Source of the DNA: Ferdinandcohnia sp047238305
GTDB taxonomy: Bacteria > Bacillota > Bacilli > Bacillales > Bacillaceae_L
DNA: 64,000 nt
Assembly (NCBI RefSeq): GCF_047238305.1
Contig: NZ_JBDFMO010000001.1
Span: forward strand, 1,674,001 to 1,738,000
Direction: 5' to 3'
In this document: positions 15,445-24,843 of the stretch, piece by piece
Layout of the letters: every line of letters begins with the position of its first letter
Position numbering within the stretch: the first letter of the stretch is position 1
Program-made: the position numbers and the translations under genes
Notes under the pieces: model-generated
What the model was told of the DNA's origin: nothing
The model's input: the letters and a program-made list of their open reading frames with translations, nothing else
Databases searched by the model: none

Positions 15445-16512
15445 ATGATCACTATTTTACAACCAACCCTTTCCAATATTGCAGTCATTTTGTTCATGTA
15501 TTTATGCATCAGCATCCTGGTGACGAATCGGAAATCGATAAACAAGTATTTGTTTTCTGCGGGCGTTCTGATTCTTATCTCAGCATGCGTGATTTCTCTT
15601 TTTTATTTGCCAGTCCGCTATGAGGACTACGGGTTTGATCTTCGTCTTGTTCCTTTGGTGATCTTCTCTATCTTATTCGGATGGAAGCATGCGATTCCTG
15701 CCCTTATTATTGCGGTTAGCTGGAGGCTTGGCATGGGTGGAGTGGGAACTTTGCCCGGCGTGGTATTTGGCATGATTCTGCCTGTTACACTGGCTCTTCT
15801 TTTTCATAAAAAGGATCGAGCGATGCCTAGCCTAATTTCGTTGTTTTTGTTAATGACGGCATGCTGGCTTGTATCGGACTTGCCGATTCTGTTTTTTGTT
15901 CCAAATGGTTCGGAAGTGTTTGGGGAAATCTACCTAATTCGGATATTGGGACTCCAAGTGTCCGCGTTTATACTTTATTTTTTCATTTATCAGCTGGATC
16001 GAGAAGTGATGTTAAAGAGAAGACTACGGTTTTATGCGGAACGTGATCCTCTGACCGGTCTTTATAATATGCGTTATGTTGAAAATTATATTAAAAATAG
16101 GACAAGCTCTCGTCAAACGTATATTGTGATGATTGATGTGGATCATTTTAAGAAAATTAATGATACGTTTGGTCATCTTCATGGTGATGCGGTGTTAAAA
16201 AATGTAGCGGGCACCTTATCGAGACTTATTCCGCCACAACATTCTTTACTCGGGCGCTATGGTGGTGAGGAGTTTATTTTATTTTTAGAGGCTGATTCCA
16301 AGGAAAGTTTGATGAACATCGTTTCTGGGATTCATAGCGGGATTGAACATACGCCGTTTTATGTGGAGGACCAGAAGCTTGAAGTCACGGTTTCGATTGG
16401 CGTTTCTGAGCTCAAGGGTCCCGAAGAACTCTATCAAGCTATTGAAAAAGCAGACAACTCTTTGTATGCGTCGAAGCGAAATGGCCGGAATCAAATTAGT
16501 TATGCGATTTAA
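15445..16512 (+). CDS. Membrane diguanylate cyclase (5TM sensor plus GGDEF domain)
   Basis: 355 residues. About six hydrophobic helices fill residues 1-190, resembling the 5TM-5TMR_LYT type membrane sensor. The GGDEF domain begins near 199 (RDPLTGLYNMRYVENY). Substrate and metal residues are visible in MIDVDHFKKINDTFGHLHGD, and the active-site loop is GGEEF at 273-277, so the enzyme should make c-di-GMP from two GTP. The RxxD inhibitory site normally just before the loop is absent (QHSLLGRY instead), so no product feedback at that site is expected. The gene lies 358 bases after hpf, behind a structured leader, and 103 bases before an HD-GYP gene. Confidence 0.92.
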   Translation: MITILQPTLSNIAVILFMYLCISILVTNRKSINKYLFSAGVLILISACVISLFYLPVRYEDYGFDLRLVPLVIFSILFGWKHAIPALIIAVSWRLGMGGVGTLPGVVFGMILPVTLALLFHKKDRAMPSLISLFLLMTACWLVSDLPILFFVPNGSEVFGEIYLIRILGLQVSAFILYFFIYQLDREVMLKRRLRFYAERDPLTGLYNMRYVENYIKNRTSSRQTYIVMIDVDHFKKINDTFGHLHGDAVLKNVAGTLSRLIPPQHSLLGRYGGEEFILFLEADSKESLMNIVSGIHSGIEHTPFYVEDQKLEVTVSIGVSELKGPEELYQAIEKADNSLYASKRNGRNQISYAI

Positions 16513-16615
16513 CAATAATTAGATTCCTTTTTCCAGCTGTTTTTGTTACCATTTTTATAGGAAAATACAATTATAATAATATTCTAATTTCGTGTTCCAC
16601 CAAGGAGTGTAATGG

Positions 16616-18529
16616 ATGGCATATTTACGTATTAAGGACCCTAAGCAGCTAGCGCAAATCTCTCTAACGGGATTGACGGAAGAGTCGCTAGCATTAATCC
16701 ACCGACATAAGGAATTACTACTTTCTTTGGTTGATGAAATTGTAGAGGAATTGTATGACGAAATTTACCGAGTTGATCATTTGAAGAAAATTATCGATGA
16801 CAACTCGAGTCTTGAACGGCTAAAGGATGCACAGCGACACTACTTAAAACAGGTTTTTTCTCCAGTTATTGATGATACCTACACACATAATCGTTTTTTA
16901 ATTGGAAAAGCTCACTCAAAAATTGGATTGGACTTGCCGTGGTATATTTCAACAAATCGGCGTTATTGTCAAATCATCTCGAAGTTGCTGGGCAATTTGC
17001 TTTCAGGGGACGAAGCGCTTCGGTTGTTAAATGCCATTGAGGCGACTCTTAATTTTGATATGCAAATAACAGTGGATGCATACAATGAAGTGGAGTTAGA
17101 TAAAGCCTTATATCCGTTACGCTATGAATTTCGTAATCTCGAAAAAAAGTCGGGATTGACCGACGAGGATTTCGACATTTTGGATTCCTATAGTGGGTTA
17201 CTGACATTTCGACTAAATGAAATGATTGAAGGTTATAAAAAAGTACTACTAAAAAGGGTTCCGCAGGATAGTATAAAATTTATGGAATCGTTTATTCCAT
17301 ACATCAAAAACTTTCTGAAACAATTTTTCTATGAAAAAATGTATCGGGATGAAGCGGCATGTTATCGGATCATTCGGGATTGGACGCGAAGCATAAATGA
17401 ACATCATGTCAATGACCATCTATTAACCTCGCTTGTGGACACCATGAATGAGGTGTTAAGGGACGTTTTTCTGGAAAAAATGCAACGGAATGAAAAAGGA
17501 GTATCCTTATTTTTAACTTCCTTTGAAAGGTATTCACGGTTTATTCTTTCGATTATAAAAGAGTTCCTTAAACCGTATCGCTTTTTACATACATATAGCT
17601 TTCTTAATATATATTCCTATGAAATTAGTACGTTCGATTTTGGTAAGTTGACGTGGATTGATGAAAAAGGTAGTAAGTTGCTTGAGAATAGAGGAGTTAA
17701 TGCTTCAGATAGTATAGGGAAGCGTTGTTATGAAGTGTTTTATGATCGTGTTCTACCATGTATTGGATGCCCGGCAAAGGTCACCAATATTAATGAATCT
17801 GTGTTAACGACCCGTGAAAAAGGGGGAGAATCCTCTTATTATAAAACATGGCGTTTTAAACAGTCTCGGCTTGCCGAACTCGATCATTTCTTGCTTGTTA
17901 GTCAAGATATAACGGAGGATGCAAAGGTGATATTTGATACGGTTGAAAGTTTACTTGATCTTGCTGAATACCGTGATGACGACACTAGCCAGCATGTCGA
18001 CCGAATTGGTGTGCTAGCGGCAAAGCTTGCGGAATTGGTAGGATGCGATGAGAAGTTTATTCAGGATATTGGAGTAGCAGCGAAATTTCATGATATCGGG
18101 AAAGTGGGGATTCCTGATTCGATTTTGAATAAGCCTGGAAAATTATCGAGTGAAGAATGGGAATCGATGAAAAAGCATGTCCAGATTGGTCATCAAATTT
18201 TATCAAAGCTTGAATTGCCTGTGATTCAAATGGCTGCCAGTATCGCAAAAACGCATCATGAGCGCTGGGATGGTACGGGATACCCGAATCAATTAAAGGA
18301 AAAAGAGATTCCGTTAGAAGGTCGAATTGTTTCGATTGTGGATGTATTTGATGCGTTGTTATCAAAACGTGCTTATAAAGAACCATTCTCTCCGGAAAAA
18401 GTGAAGGAAATCATCGTGGAAGGTAAGGGATCGCATTTTGACCCTGAATTAACGGATTTATTTCTTTCGATGTGGGACGAGTTTTTAGACATGCAACGTG
18501 AAAAGACGGATAGAAGTCAGTTGGTTTGA
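16616..18529 (+). CDS. Globin-coupled HD-GYP domain protein (predicted oxygen-sensing c-di-GMP phosphodiesterase)
   Basis: 637 residues. Residues 1-160 resemble the HemAT-type sensor globin, with the proximal His100 in GKAHSKIGLDLPWYIS. A helical middle section (160-330) is followed by a PAS-like region (about 335-440) containing PCIGCPAK. The HD-GYP domain (about 445-625) has KFHDIGKVGIPDSIL near 490 and HHERWDGTGYP near 547, both catalytic motifs intact. HD-GYP enzymes hydrolyse c-di-GMP to pGpG or GMP. The protein is cytoplasmic, with no membrane helix. Start ATG 16616 is set by AAGGAG 8 bases upstream; the overlapping ATG 16612 is out of frame. It pairs naturally with the cyclase upstream. 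Confidence 0.88.
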   Translation: MAYLRIKDPKQLAQISLTGLTEESLALIHRHKELLLSLVDEIVEELYDEIYRVDHLKKIIDDNSSLERLKDAQRHYLKQVFSPVIDDTYTHNRFLIGKAHSKIGLDLPWYISTNRRYCQIISKLLGNLLSGDEALRLLNAIEATLNFDMQITVDAYNEVELDKALYPLRYEFRNLEKKSGLTDEDFDILDSYSGLLTFRLNEMIEGYKKVLLKRVPQDSIKFMESFIPYIKNFLKQFFYEKMYRDEAACYRIIRDWTRSINEHHVNDHLLTSLVDTMNEVLRDVFLEKMQRNEKGVSLFLTSFERYSRFILSIIKEFLKPYRFLHTYSFLNIYSYEISTFDFGKLTWIDEKGSKLLENRGVNASDSIGKRCYEVFYDRVLPCIGCPAKVTNINESVLTTREKGGESSYYKTWRFKQSRLAELDHFLLVSQDITEDAKVIFDTVESLLDLAEYRDDDTSQHVDRIGVLAAKLAELVGCDEKFIQDIGVAAKFHDIGKVGIPDSILNKPGKLSSEEWESMKKHVQIGHQILSKLELPVIQMAASIAKTHHERWDGTGYPNQLKEKEIPLEGRIVSIVDVFDALLSKRAYKEPFSPEKVKEIIVEGKGSHFDPELTDLFLSMWDEFLDMQREKTDRSQLV

Positions 18530-18730
18530 GTTGATGAGGTATCTTGTTGTTGGTGACGGGATGCCTTTTTCTTATGTTTTTGTCGAATCCCCTCAAATCA
18601 CGAAACCCGATAATATTTTACCCTTGTCCTTTTTAGTGGTAAAATAGAAGATATTTATTTCATTAAAGTTTTCTACAAAATCATTCAGCTCACAGCTGGT
18701 GTGAATTTTTACGATAGAGGAGCGTACATG

Positions 18731-21244
18731 ATGCTTGGAATTTTAAACAAAGTTTTTGATCCAAACAAACGCACAATCAAGCGCTTGGAATCACTTGCCG
18801 ATAAAATTGAGGCCCTTCATCCTGAGATGGAGAAGCTTTCAGATGAGGCCCTTCGCAGCAAAACCGAAGAGTTCAAGGAACGATATCAAAAAGGTGAAAA
18901 ACTCGATGATTTACTAGTTGAAGCTTTCGCTGTTGTTCGTGAGGGAGCAAAGCGTGTATTGGGTCTGCACCCATACCGCGTACAGCTCATGGGGGGTATT
19001 TCCCTGCATGAAGGAAATATTTCTGAGATGAAGACAGGGGAAGGTAAAACGTTAACTTCCACGATGCCTGTTTATTTGAATGCGATCACTGGTAAAGGGG
19101 TTCACGTTGTTACCGTCAACGAATACCTTGCGAGCCGTGATGCGCACGAGATGGGCCGGCTTTATGAGTTTTTAGGATTGTCAGTTGGGTTAAACCTAAA
19201 TTCCATGTCACGTGAGGAAAAAATTGAAGCGTACCGCGCTGATATTACGTACGGAACGAACAATGAGTTCGGTTTCGACTATCTTCGTGATAACATGGTC
19301 CTTTATAAGGAACAAATGGTACAGCGTCCGCTTTATTTTGCCGTGATTGACGAGGTTGACTCGATTTTAATTGATGAGGCGCGTACACCGCTGATCATTT
19401 CCGGTTCAGCTCAAAAATCGACTTCCCTCTATGTGCAGGCGAATGGATTTGTGACGACGCTTAAAAAAGAAGATGACTACACTTACGATGAAAAAACAAA
19501 AGGTGTTCAGCTAACTGAAGAAGGGATTTCAAAAGCTGAACGAGTGTTTGGCGTTGAGAACTTGTTTGATATTCAAAATGTGGCTTTGATTCACCATATC
19601 AACCAAGCTTTAAAAGCGAATGCAAGTATGCACCGCGATATTGACTATGTCGTTGATGATGGACAAATTGTGATTGTTGACCAATTCACAGGTCGTTTAA
19701 TGAAGGGACGTCGTTATAGTGAAGGCCTTCACCAAGCAATTGAGGCGAAGGAAGGCGTTGAAATTCAAAATGAAAGTATGACGCTTGCGACGATTACGTT
19801 CCAGAACTATTTCCGTATGTATGAAAAGCTTTCAGGTATGACCGGTACGGCGAAGACTGAGGAAGAGGAATTCCGTAATATTTATAATATGAATGTTGTC
19901 GTAATTCCAACGAATCGTCCGATTGCCCGTGATGACCGTCCTGATTTAATTTATAAGTCGATTGAAGGAAAGTTCCGCGCGGTTGCTGAGGATATTGCGG
20001 AGCGCCATGCAAAGGGACAACCTGTTCTAGTTGGTACGGTTGCGATTGAAACGTCTGAAATTATTTCGAAGTTTTTATTAAAAAAAGGCGTAAAACATAA
20101 TGTCTTGAACGCGAAAAACCATGCGCGCGAGGCGGAAATCATTGAGCAGGCTGGTCAAAAGGGTGCGGTTACGATCGCGACTAACATGGCTGGTCGTGGT
20201 ACCGACATCAAGCTTGGTGAAGGTGTCAAGGAGCTTGGCGGTCTTGCCGTTATTGGTACAGAGCGACATGAGAGCCGTCGTATCGACAACCAGCTTCGTG
20301 GACGTTCAGGTCGTCAAGGGGATCCTGGTGTGACTCAGTTCTATCTATCAATGGAAGATGAGCTCATGCGCCGTTTCGGTTCTGACAATATGAAAAATAT
20401 GATGGAGCGTCTTGGCATGGATGATTCCCAGCCAATCCAAAGTAAAATGGTTTCAAGAGCGGTTGAATCTGCGCAAAAACGTGTTGAGGGCAATAACTTT
20501 GATGCTCGTAAACAGCTTTTACAATATGACGATGTGCTTCGTCAACAACGTGAGGTTATTTACAAACAACGTTTCGAGGTTCTGGATTCTGAGAATCTTC
20601 GTGAAGTTGTAGAGAATATGATTAAGTCTTCTCTTGACCGCGTAGTTCAAGCTCATACTCCAAAGGATGAGGTAGAGGAAGACTGGAACTACAAAGGAAT
20701 CATTGATTATGTCAATGCGAACCTTCTAAATGAAGGCGACGTGACGGAGAATGACCTTCGTGGTAAAGAGCCAGAAGAAATGTCCGAGCTCATTTTTGAT
20801 AAGGTGAAAGTGCGCTATGATGAAAAAGAAGCACAAATCGAGCCAGAACAAATGCGTGAGTTCGAGCGTGTTGTTGTGCTTCGTGCCGTTGACAGCAAGT
20901 GGATGGACCACATCGACCAAATGGATCAGCTTCGTCAGGGTATTCATTTACGTGCATACGGTCAGAATGATCCACTTCGCGAATACAATTTTGAGGGCTT
21001 CGCGATGTTTGAAAACATGGTCGCTTCAATTGAAGACGACGTAGCGAAATTTGTGATGAAGGCGCAAATCCGCAGCAATCTTCAACGTGAAGAGGTGGCG
21101 AAGGGCCATGCCGTTCAACCAAAAGAAGGCGGCGAAGCAGAAAAGCCAAAGAAACGCCCCGTTCAAAAAGCCGTTAACATCGGCCGTAACGACCCATGCT
21201 ACTGCGGAAGTGGCTTAAAATACAAAAACTGTCACGGTAAATAA
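18731..21244 (+). CDS. secA: Protein translocase ATPase SecA
   Basis: 837 residues from ATG 18731 (MLGILNKVFDPNKR), the usual Bacillus start; ATG 18728 and an upstream GTG at 18701 are alternatives, with AGAGGAG at 18715-18721. Nucleotide-binding MKTGEGKTLTS lies near 100, the DEAD-type VIDEVDSILIDEA near 205-217, and the second RecA fold has NMAGRGTDIKLG and QLRGRSGRQGDPG. The C-terminal zinc site is CYCGSGLKYKNCH. SecA drives preproteins through SecYEG. Gene order secA-prfB after hpf is as in B. subtilis. Confidence 0.97.
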   Translation: MLGILNKVFDPNKRTIKRLESLADKIEALHPEMEKLSDEALRSKTEEFKERYQKGEKLDDLLVEAFAVVREGAKRVLGLHPYRVQLMGGISLHEGNISEMKTGEGKTLTSTMPVYLNAITGKGVHVVTVNEYLASRDAHEMGRLYEFLGLSVGLNLNSMSREEKIEAYRADITYGTNNEFGFDYLRDNMVLYKEQMVQRPLYFAVIDEVDSILIDEARTPLIISGSAQKSTSLYVQANGFVTTLKKEDDYTYDEKTKGVQLTEEGISKAERVFGVENLFDIQNVALIHHINQALKANASMHRDIDYVVDDGQIVIVDQFTGRLMKGRRYSEGLHQAIEAKEGVEIQNESMTLATITFQNYFRMYEKLSGMTGTAKTEEEEFRNIYNMNVVVIPTNRPIARDDRPDLIYKSIEGKFRAVAEDIAERHAKGQPVLVGTVAIETSEIISKFLLKKGVKHNVLNAKNHAREAEIIEQAGQKGAVTIATNMAGRGTDIKLGEGVKELGGLAVIGTERHESRRIDNQLRGRSGRQGDPGVTQFYLSMEDELMRRFGSDNMKNMMERLGMDDSQPIQSKMVSRAVESAQKRVEGNNFDARKQLLQYDDVLRQQREVIYKQRFEVLDSENLREVVENMIKSSLDRVVQAHTPKDEVEEDWNYKGIIDYVNANLLNEGDVTENDLRGKEPEEMSELIFDKVKVRYDEKEAQIEPEQMREFERVVVLRAVDSKWMDHIDQMDQLRQGIHLRAYGQNDPLREYNFEGFAMFENMVASIEDDVAKFVMKAQIRSNLQREEVAKGHAVQPKEGGEAEKPKKRPVQKAVNIGRNDPCYCGSGLKYKNCHGK

Positions 21245-21398
21245 TGGGACTTCCCATCTATAAATAAATTTGGAAAGGGTGAGAGGCGGCTCTCACCTTT
21301 TCATTCGAAATAAACCGGGACTTCTTGCTGAAAAATGAGTAAGATAATGAAGAAGGATTAAGATATTAGATGAAGACTACATCTTGGAGGATATGTTT

Positions 21399-22500
21399 AT
21401 GGAATTAGTAGATATTAAGCACGAACTTGACAAAATGGCTAAGAAATTAGCGGGCTTCAGGGGGTCTCTTTGACTTAGAGGCCAAACAAGCGCGCATCAC
21501 CGAGCTTGACGAAATCATGTCAATGCCGGACTTTTGGAATGACCAGAATGCGGCGCAAACAATCATCAACGAATCAAATGCATTAAAAGACCAAGTCGTT
21601 GAATTTACAAATCTACATGATGCCTATGAAAATTTAGAGCTTACCTATCAGCTTGTGAAGGAAGAGCCAGACGAAGATTTACAGGCAGAGCTTGATGAGG
21701 AAATTCAGGAATTGTCTAAGAACTTAAGTGAATTTGAGCTACAGCTTCTTTTGAGCGAGCCTTATGATAAAAATAACGCAATCTTAGAGCTTCACCCAGG
21801 TGCAGGAGGAACGGAATCACAGGACTGGGGCTCCATGCTTCTTCGTATGTACACGCGTTGGGGAGAGAAAAAAGGCTTCAAGGTTGAAACATTGGACTAT
21901 CTCCCTGGAGATGAAGCGGGGATTAAGAGTGTGACCCTTCTAATCAAAGGTCATAATGCCTACGGCTATTTGAAAGCTGAAAAAGGAGTACACCGTTTGG
22001 TAAGGATTTCGCCGTTCGATTCATCTGGCCGTCGTCACACTTCATTCGTGTCTTGTGAGGTTATGCCAGAGTTTAACGATGAAATCGAAATTGACATTCG
22101 TAGTGAAGATTTAAAAATTGATACGTACCGTGCCAGTGGAGCAGGTGGACAGCACATCAACACCACTGACTCCGCCGTTCGTATCACACACATTCCAACG
22201 AACACCGTTGTAACCTGTCAAACCGAGCGTTCGCAAATCAAAAACCGTGAACAAGCGATGAAAATGTTGAAATCTAAGTTGTATCAATTAGAAATTGAAA
22301 GACAACAAGCAGAACTAGACGAAATTCGCGGCGAACAAAAAGAAATCGGTTGGGGCAGCCAAATTCGCTCCTACGTTTTCCACCCATATTCCATGGTCAA
22401 AGACCACCGCACGAATGTGGAAGTTGGTAACACCGGAAGCGTCATGGATGGCGAAATTGATATGTTTATTGATGCGTATTTGAGATCAAAGTTGAATTAA
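21399..22500 (+). CDS. prfB: Peptide chain release factor 2, expressed by programmed +1 frameshift
   Basis: The first frame starts at ATG 21399 (GGAGG 8 bases upstream) and runs 24 codons to CTT-TGA at 21468-21473. Skipping one base and reading GAC from 21472 continues through LEAKQARITELDEIM to the stop at 22498-22500, giving 366 residues, the exact size of B. subtilis RF2. The stop-codon recognition domain and the catalytic GGQ (SGAGGQHINTTDSAV) are present. RF2 ends translation at UGA and UAA. The in-frame UGA makes synthesis self-regulating: low RF2 favours frameshifting. Confidence 0.97.
21459..21474 (+). promoter_or_regulatory. prfB programmed +1 frameshift site
   Basis: AGGGGG-TCT-CTT-TGA-C: an internal Shine-Dalgarno-like AGGGGG three bases before the slippery CTT-TGA-C, as conserved in bacterial prfB genes. 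Confidence 0.96.
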
Positions 22501-22509
22501 TATTTTGGA

Positions 22510-22536
22510 GGGGCAGCCGTGGTGCTGCCCCTTTTG
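22510..22536 (+). terminator. Terminator after prfB
   Basis: GGGGCAGC-cgtggt-GCTGCCCC followed by TTTT. Perfect 8-bp stem. Confidence 0.85.
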
Positions 22537-22588
22537 TGTGCTTTTTTTGTAAGATGAAGTGCTATTAGCCGGTCGAGTCCCTTTGATT

Positions 22589-22771
22589 TTAAAGGTAGTA
22601 TCTTCCTTTTGAAGTAGACATCAGGTTATATAATTCATACTCTTTTTCCAGTTCACTCAACGTCAACTCATACAAATGTTTGTCATTTTTTTTATAAATG
22701 CCTCGTTTAATTAGCTTGTTAATGAGATCTTTCTTTTTTGACTGAACAGCATATCGTAAAAGGTTACCCAT
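22589..22771 (-). CDS. Fur-regulated basic protein (Fbp) family
   Basis: 60 residues from ATG 22771, behind GAGGTGATAAAA; an in-frame GTG at 22780 lies within that site and is unlikely. The pattern LLRYAVQSKKKDLINKLI, then GIYKKNDKHLYELTLSELEK closely matches the Fbp family (FbpA of B. subtilis), small basic proteins made under iron limitation that are thought to assist the FsrA small-RNA iron-sparing response. I see no clear Fur box in the 400 bases upstream, so iron control is inferred from family only. It stands alone, convergent with prfB. Confidence 0.8.
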   Translation of the reverse strand: MGNLLRYAVQSKKKDLINKLIKRGIYKKNDKHLYELTLSELEKEYELYNLMSTSKGRYYL

Positions 22772-23242
22772 TTTTATCACCTCAATTTCGGATAAGCTAA
22801 ATCGTGTAATTTTTGTTTGTTTATCCGCTCTAATCTTTGCTTCTTTCCTTTAACACCTGTCATTATAGACAAGCCATCTTTTAAAAATTGTTGATTTATC
22901 TGGAATTACCAACTCTTAAATGAATTGTTAACCTATCTTAATAAAAGAAAAACTTGTAATTATCTTTGAAAGGACTTCTTCTTTTTCAACAAGCTAGAAT
23001 CTGTTTTCTTTGGCTTGCTTTTCTTTTTACAAAAAAACCGAACATATGCCTCAAATAAGTGTTTGTTTGAACTACACCATGAATTCAAACAAACACTTGT
23101 TTGAATCCTCCATCCCTTGACCTCCTTGACTCAAATCCTTAATCAAACGTTTGTTTGAAAAGAAATCCCAAAACAAATCTATATTCAAAACTATGAAAAA
23201 AATGTAAAATAGAGGGAGATATCTAAATTGGGGGAGAACCTT
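22772..23242. other. Intergenic region with operator-like palindromes
   Basis: No gene is supported. The first half is T-rich and featureless. The second half (23052-23158) holds three TTTGTTTGA-type palindromic elements listed separately. Confidence 0.5.
23052..23158. promoter_or_regulatory. Cluster of three CAAACAAAC/GTTTGTTTG palindromes, TetR-type operators likely
   Basis: Site 2 (23084-23105) is a perfect palindrome TTCAAACAA-ACAC-TTGTTTGAA. Site 3 (23143-23158) is TCAAAC-GTTT-GTTTGA. Site 1 (23052-23070) is a half-degenerate copy, and its AAGTGTTTGTTTGAA is a 15-base perfect inverted match to 23084-23098. Symmetry and spacing look like binding sites for a TetR-family dimer, but no such regulator gene is in the window. 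They lie 85-190 bases before the chemoreceptor start. Confidence 0.55.
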
Positions 23243-24739
23243 ATGAATGAAATGATTTTATCAATCGAAGAGCTAAAACGAGAGGATCTCATTCGAAAAA
23301 ACAAATTGGTCGGTCTTGTTTCGCTTATTTCTGTCATTCTCGCAATTATTGTTGAAGCTGCAATTGGACAACCCCTACAAATGATTCTCACGATCGGAAT
23401 TGGCGGGGCGATCTTTCTATCCATCTTACACATACTGATTTATAAGAATCTATTTTTAACACAAACTCCTTATTTTTCGGTGATAGGGATATCGGTGGTT
23501 TTGTTTGTTATTATGTTTAGCTCGCAATCAGCACCAATCGTCCTTTTACCGTTCTACCTTTTGACAACGGTTGCAATCTACAACAAGCGTAAAACCTTAT
23601 ACTTTGGTGTGGGTTGTGCGATTGTGATCACGGTTTTATTTTTCGTGACAAAGGGGCAGGAATTTGGCTATACCCCGAAGGAGCTTATCATCTATTATTT
23701 AATCTTTACGGTTATCATTGCGACATTATTTTTTCAGAGTCTTGTAACAGGGGAGTTAATTAAGGATATTCAAACAACACATAAGCATACCGAGCAGCTG
23801 CTAGAAATGAGAAAGCAGCATGCGGCACAACTTGAGGCAAACTCACAAACAATCAGCGACAACATTACAAACATTCGTCGCCAAGGTGAAGAGCAAATGC
23901 ATACCTTCAATGAAATGACCATCGCTGTTTCAGAGATTTCTGCTGGTATGAATACTCAAAATGAATCCGCGTCAACAATTACTGAATCTATTGAGAATCT
24001 CAATAGGGTGGTTCAGGAGCTTGTAAAAGGGTCAAACCACTTGAGTACACAGACGGATAATGCCAATCAAGCATCAGACAATGGAAATGAAACCATTGAC
24101 CTTTTACTCACAAAAATCACAGATTTCCAGGTGTCGGTGACTTCTATGTCTGAAACAATGAATCTACTCGTTGAAAAAATTAATGAGACAAACGGATTTA
24201 CAGACCGTATTCAAGAAATCGCATCACAAACGAATTTACTTGCTTTGAATGCCTCAATTGAAGCGGCGCGTGCCGGTGAAAGTGGCAAAGGCTTTGCCGT
24301 CGTGGCGTCTGAAATACGGAAGCTATCTGAGGTGACTTCAAACACAGCCAACCTCATCGCTGAAAATCTAAAAGAAGTAAACGAAAGCACGACTTTAACG
24401 CAAAAACAAATGACAGAGAATGCTGAAAAAATGGACGAGAGTGTGAAGCTAACAAAGGATACAAAAGGTGTCTTCACAGTCATCGACGACACCGTTTCCG
24501 AGCTGAACGAAGCTGTAAAGCATTTCGAAAAAATTACGAATGAAATCGGGAATTCAACGGTTTCAATGGAAACCTCTGTCAGTGAATTTGCAGCTATCAT
24601 TGAGGAAACAACCGCATCACTCGAGGAAATCACTGCATCCATCGAAAACCAAAACGGCCAAATGCAGCATCTCGTCTCTTACGTCCAAAACACAGACGAG
24701 GCCACTGCAGAATTGATGGAGATTTTCAAAGAAAAATAA
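23243..24739 (+). CDS. Methyl-accepting chemotaxis protein with polytopic membrane N-terminus
   Basis: 498 residues from ATG 23243 (GGGGGAGA upstream; the TTG at 23228 overlaps that site). Residues 20-180 form about six membrane helices without a large extracellular sensor, so the ligand is probably sensed in or near the membrane. The cytoplasmic signalling hairpin is typical (IASQTNLLALNASIEAARA, then GESGKGFAVVASEIRKL). It should signal to CheA/CheW and control flagellar rotation. GGAGATAT near 23215-23222 with GAAA 15 bases before may be a weak sigma-D promoter. A collapsed second copy lies at 39909-40300. Confidence 0.92.
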   Translation: MNEMILSIEELKREDLIRKNKLVGLVSLISVILAIIVEAAIGQPLQMILTIGIGGAIFLSILHILIYKNLFLTQTPYFSVIGISVVLFVIMFSSQSAPIVLLPFYLLTTVAIYNKRKTLYFGVGCAIVITVLFFVTKGQEFGYTPKELIIYYLIFTVIIATLFFQSLVTGELIKDIQTTHKHTEQLLEMRKQHAAQLEANSQTISDNITNIRRQGEEQMHTFNEMTIAVSEISAGMNTQNESASTITESIENLNRVVQELVKGSNHLSTQTDNANQASDNGNETIDLLLTKITDFQVSVTSMSETMNLLVEKINETNGFTDRIQEIASQTNLLALNASIEAARAGESGKGFAVVASEIRKLSEVTSNTANLIAENLKEVNESTTLTQKQMTENAEKMDESVKLTKDTKGVFTVIDDTVSELNEAVKHFEKITNEIGNSTVSMETSVSEFAAIIEETTASLEEITASIENQNGQMQHLVSYVQNTDEATAELMEIFKEK

Positions 24740-24744
24740 AGGCG

Positions 24745-24823
24745 GTCCACCTGTCCTGGTGGGACACGGGGACAGGTACACTGTCCCAAAATAATACTGG
24801 TTCAAGGGACCTGTCCCATTGTT
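24745..24823. repeat. GGGACAGG-type intergenic repeat
   Basis: GGGACACGGGGACAGGT, ACTGTCCC, then AGGGACCTGTCCCAT. Inverted GGGACA/TGTCCC units; same family as 14267-14297 and 32280-32350. Confidence 0.7.
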
Positions 24824-24843
24824 CCAATGAAGGAGAGATACAT

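Noticed and set aside
20790..21149. 119-codon minus-strand frame inside secA
   Set aside because: Lies entirely opposite a highly conserved essential gene; typical antisense shadow with His/Arg-rich low-complexity translation.
24211..24642. 143-codon minus-strand frame inside the chemoreceptor gene
   Set aside because: Serine/valine-rich shadow of the coiled-coil coding strand; no ribosome binding site.
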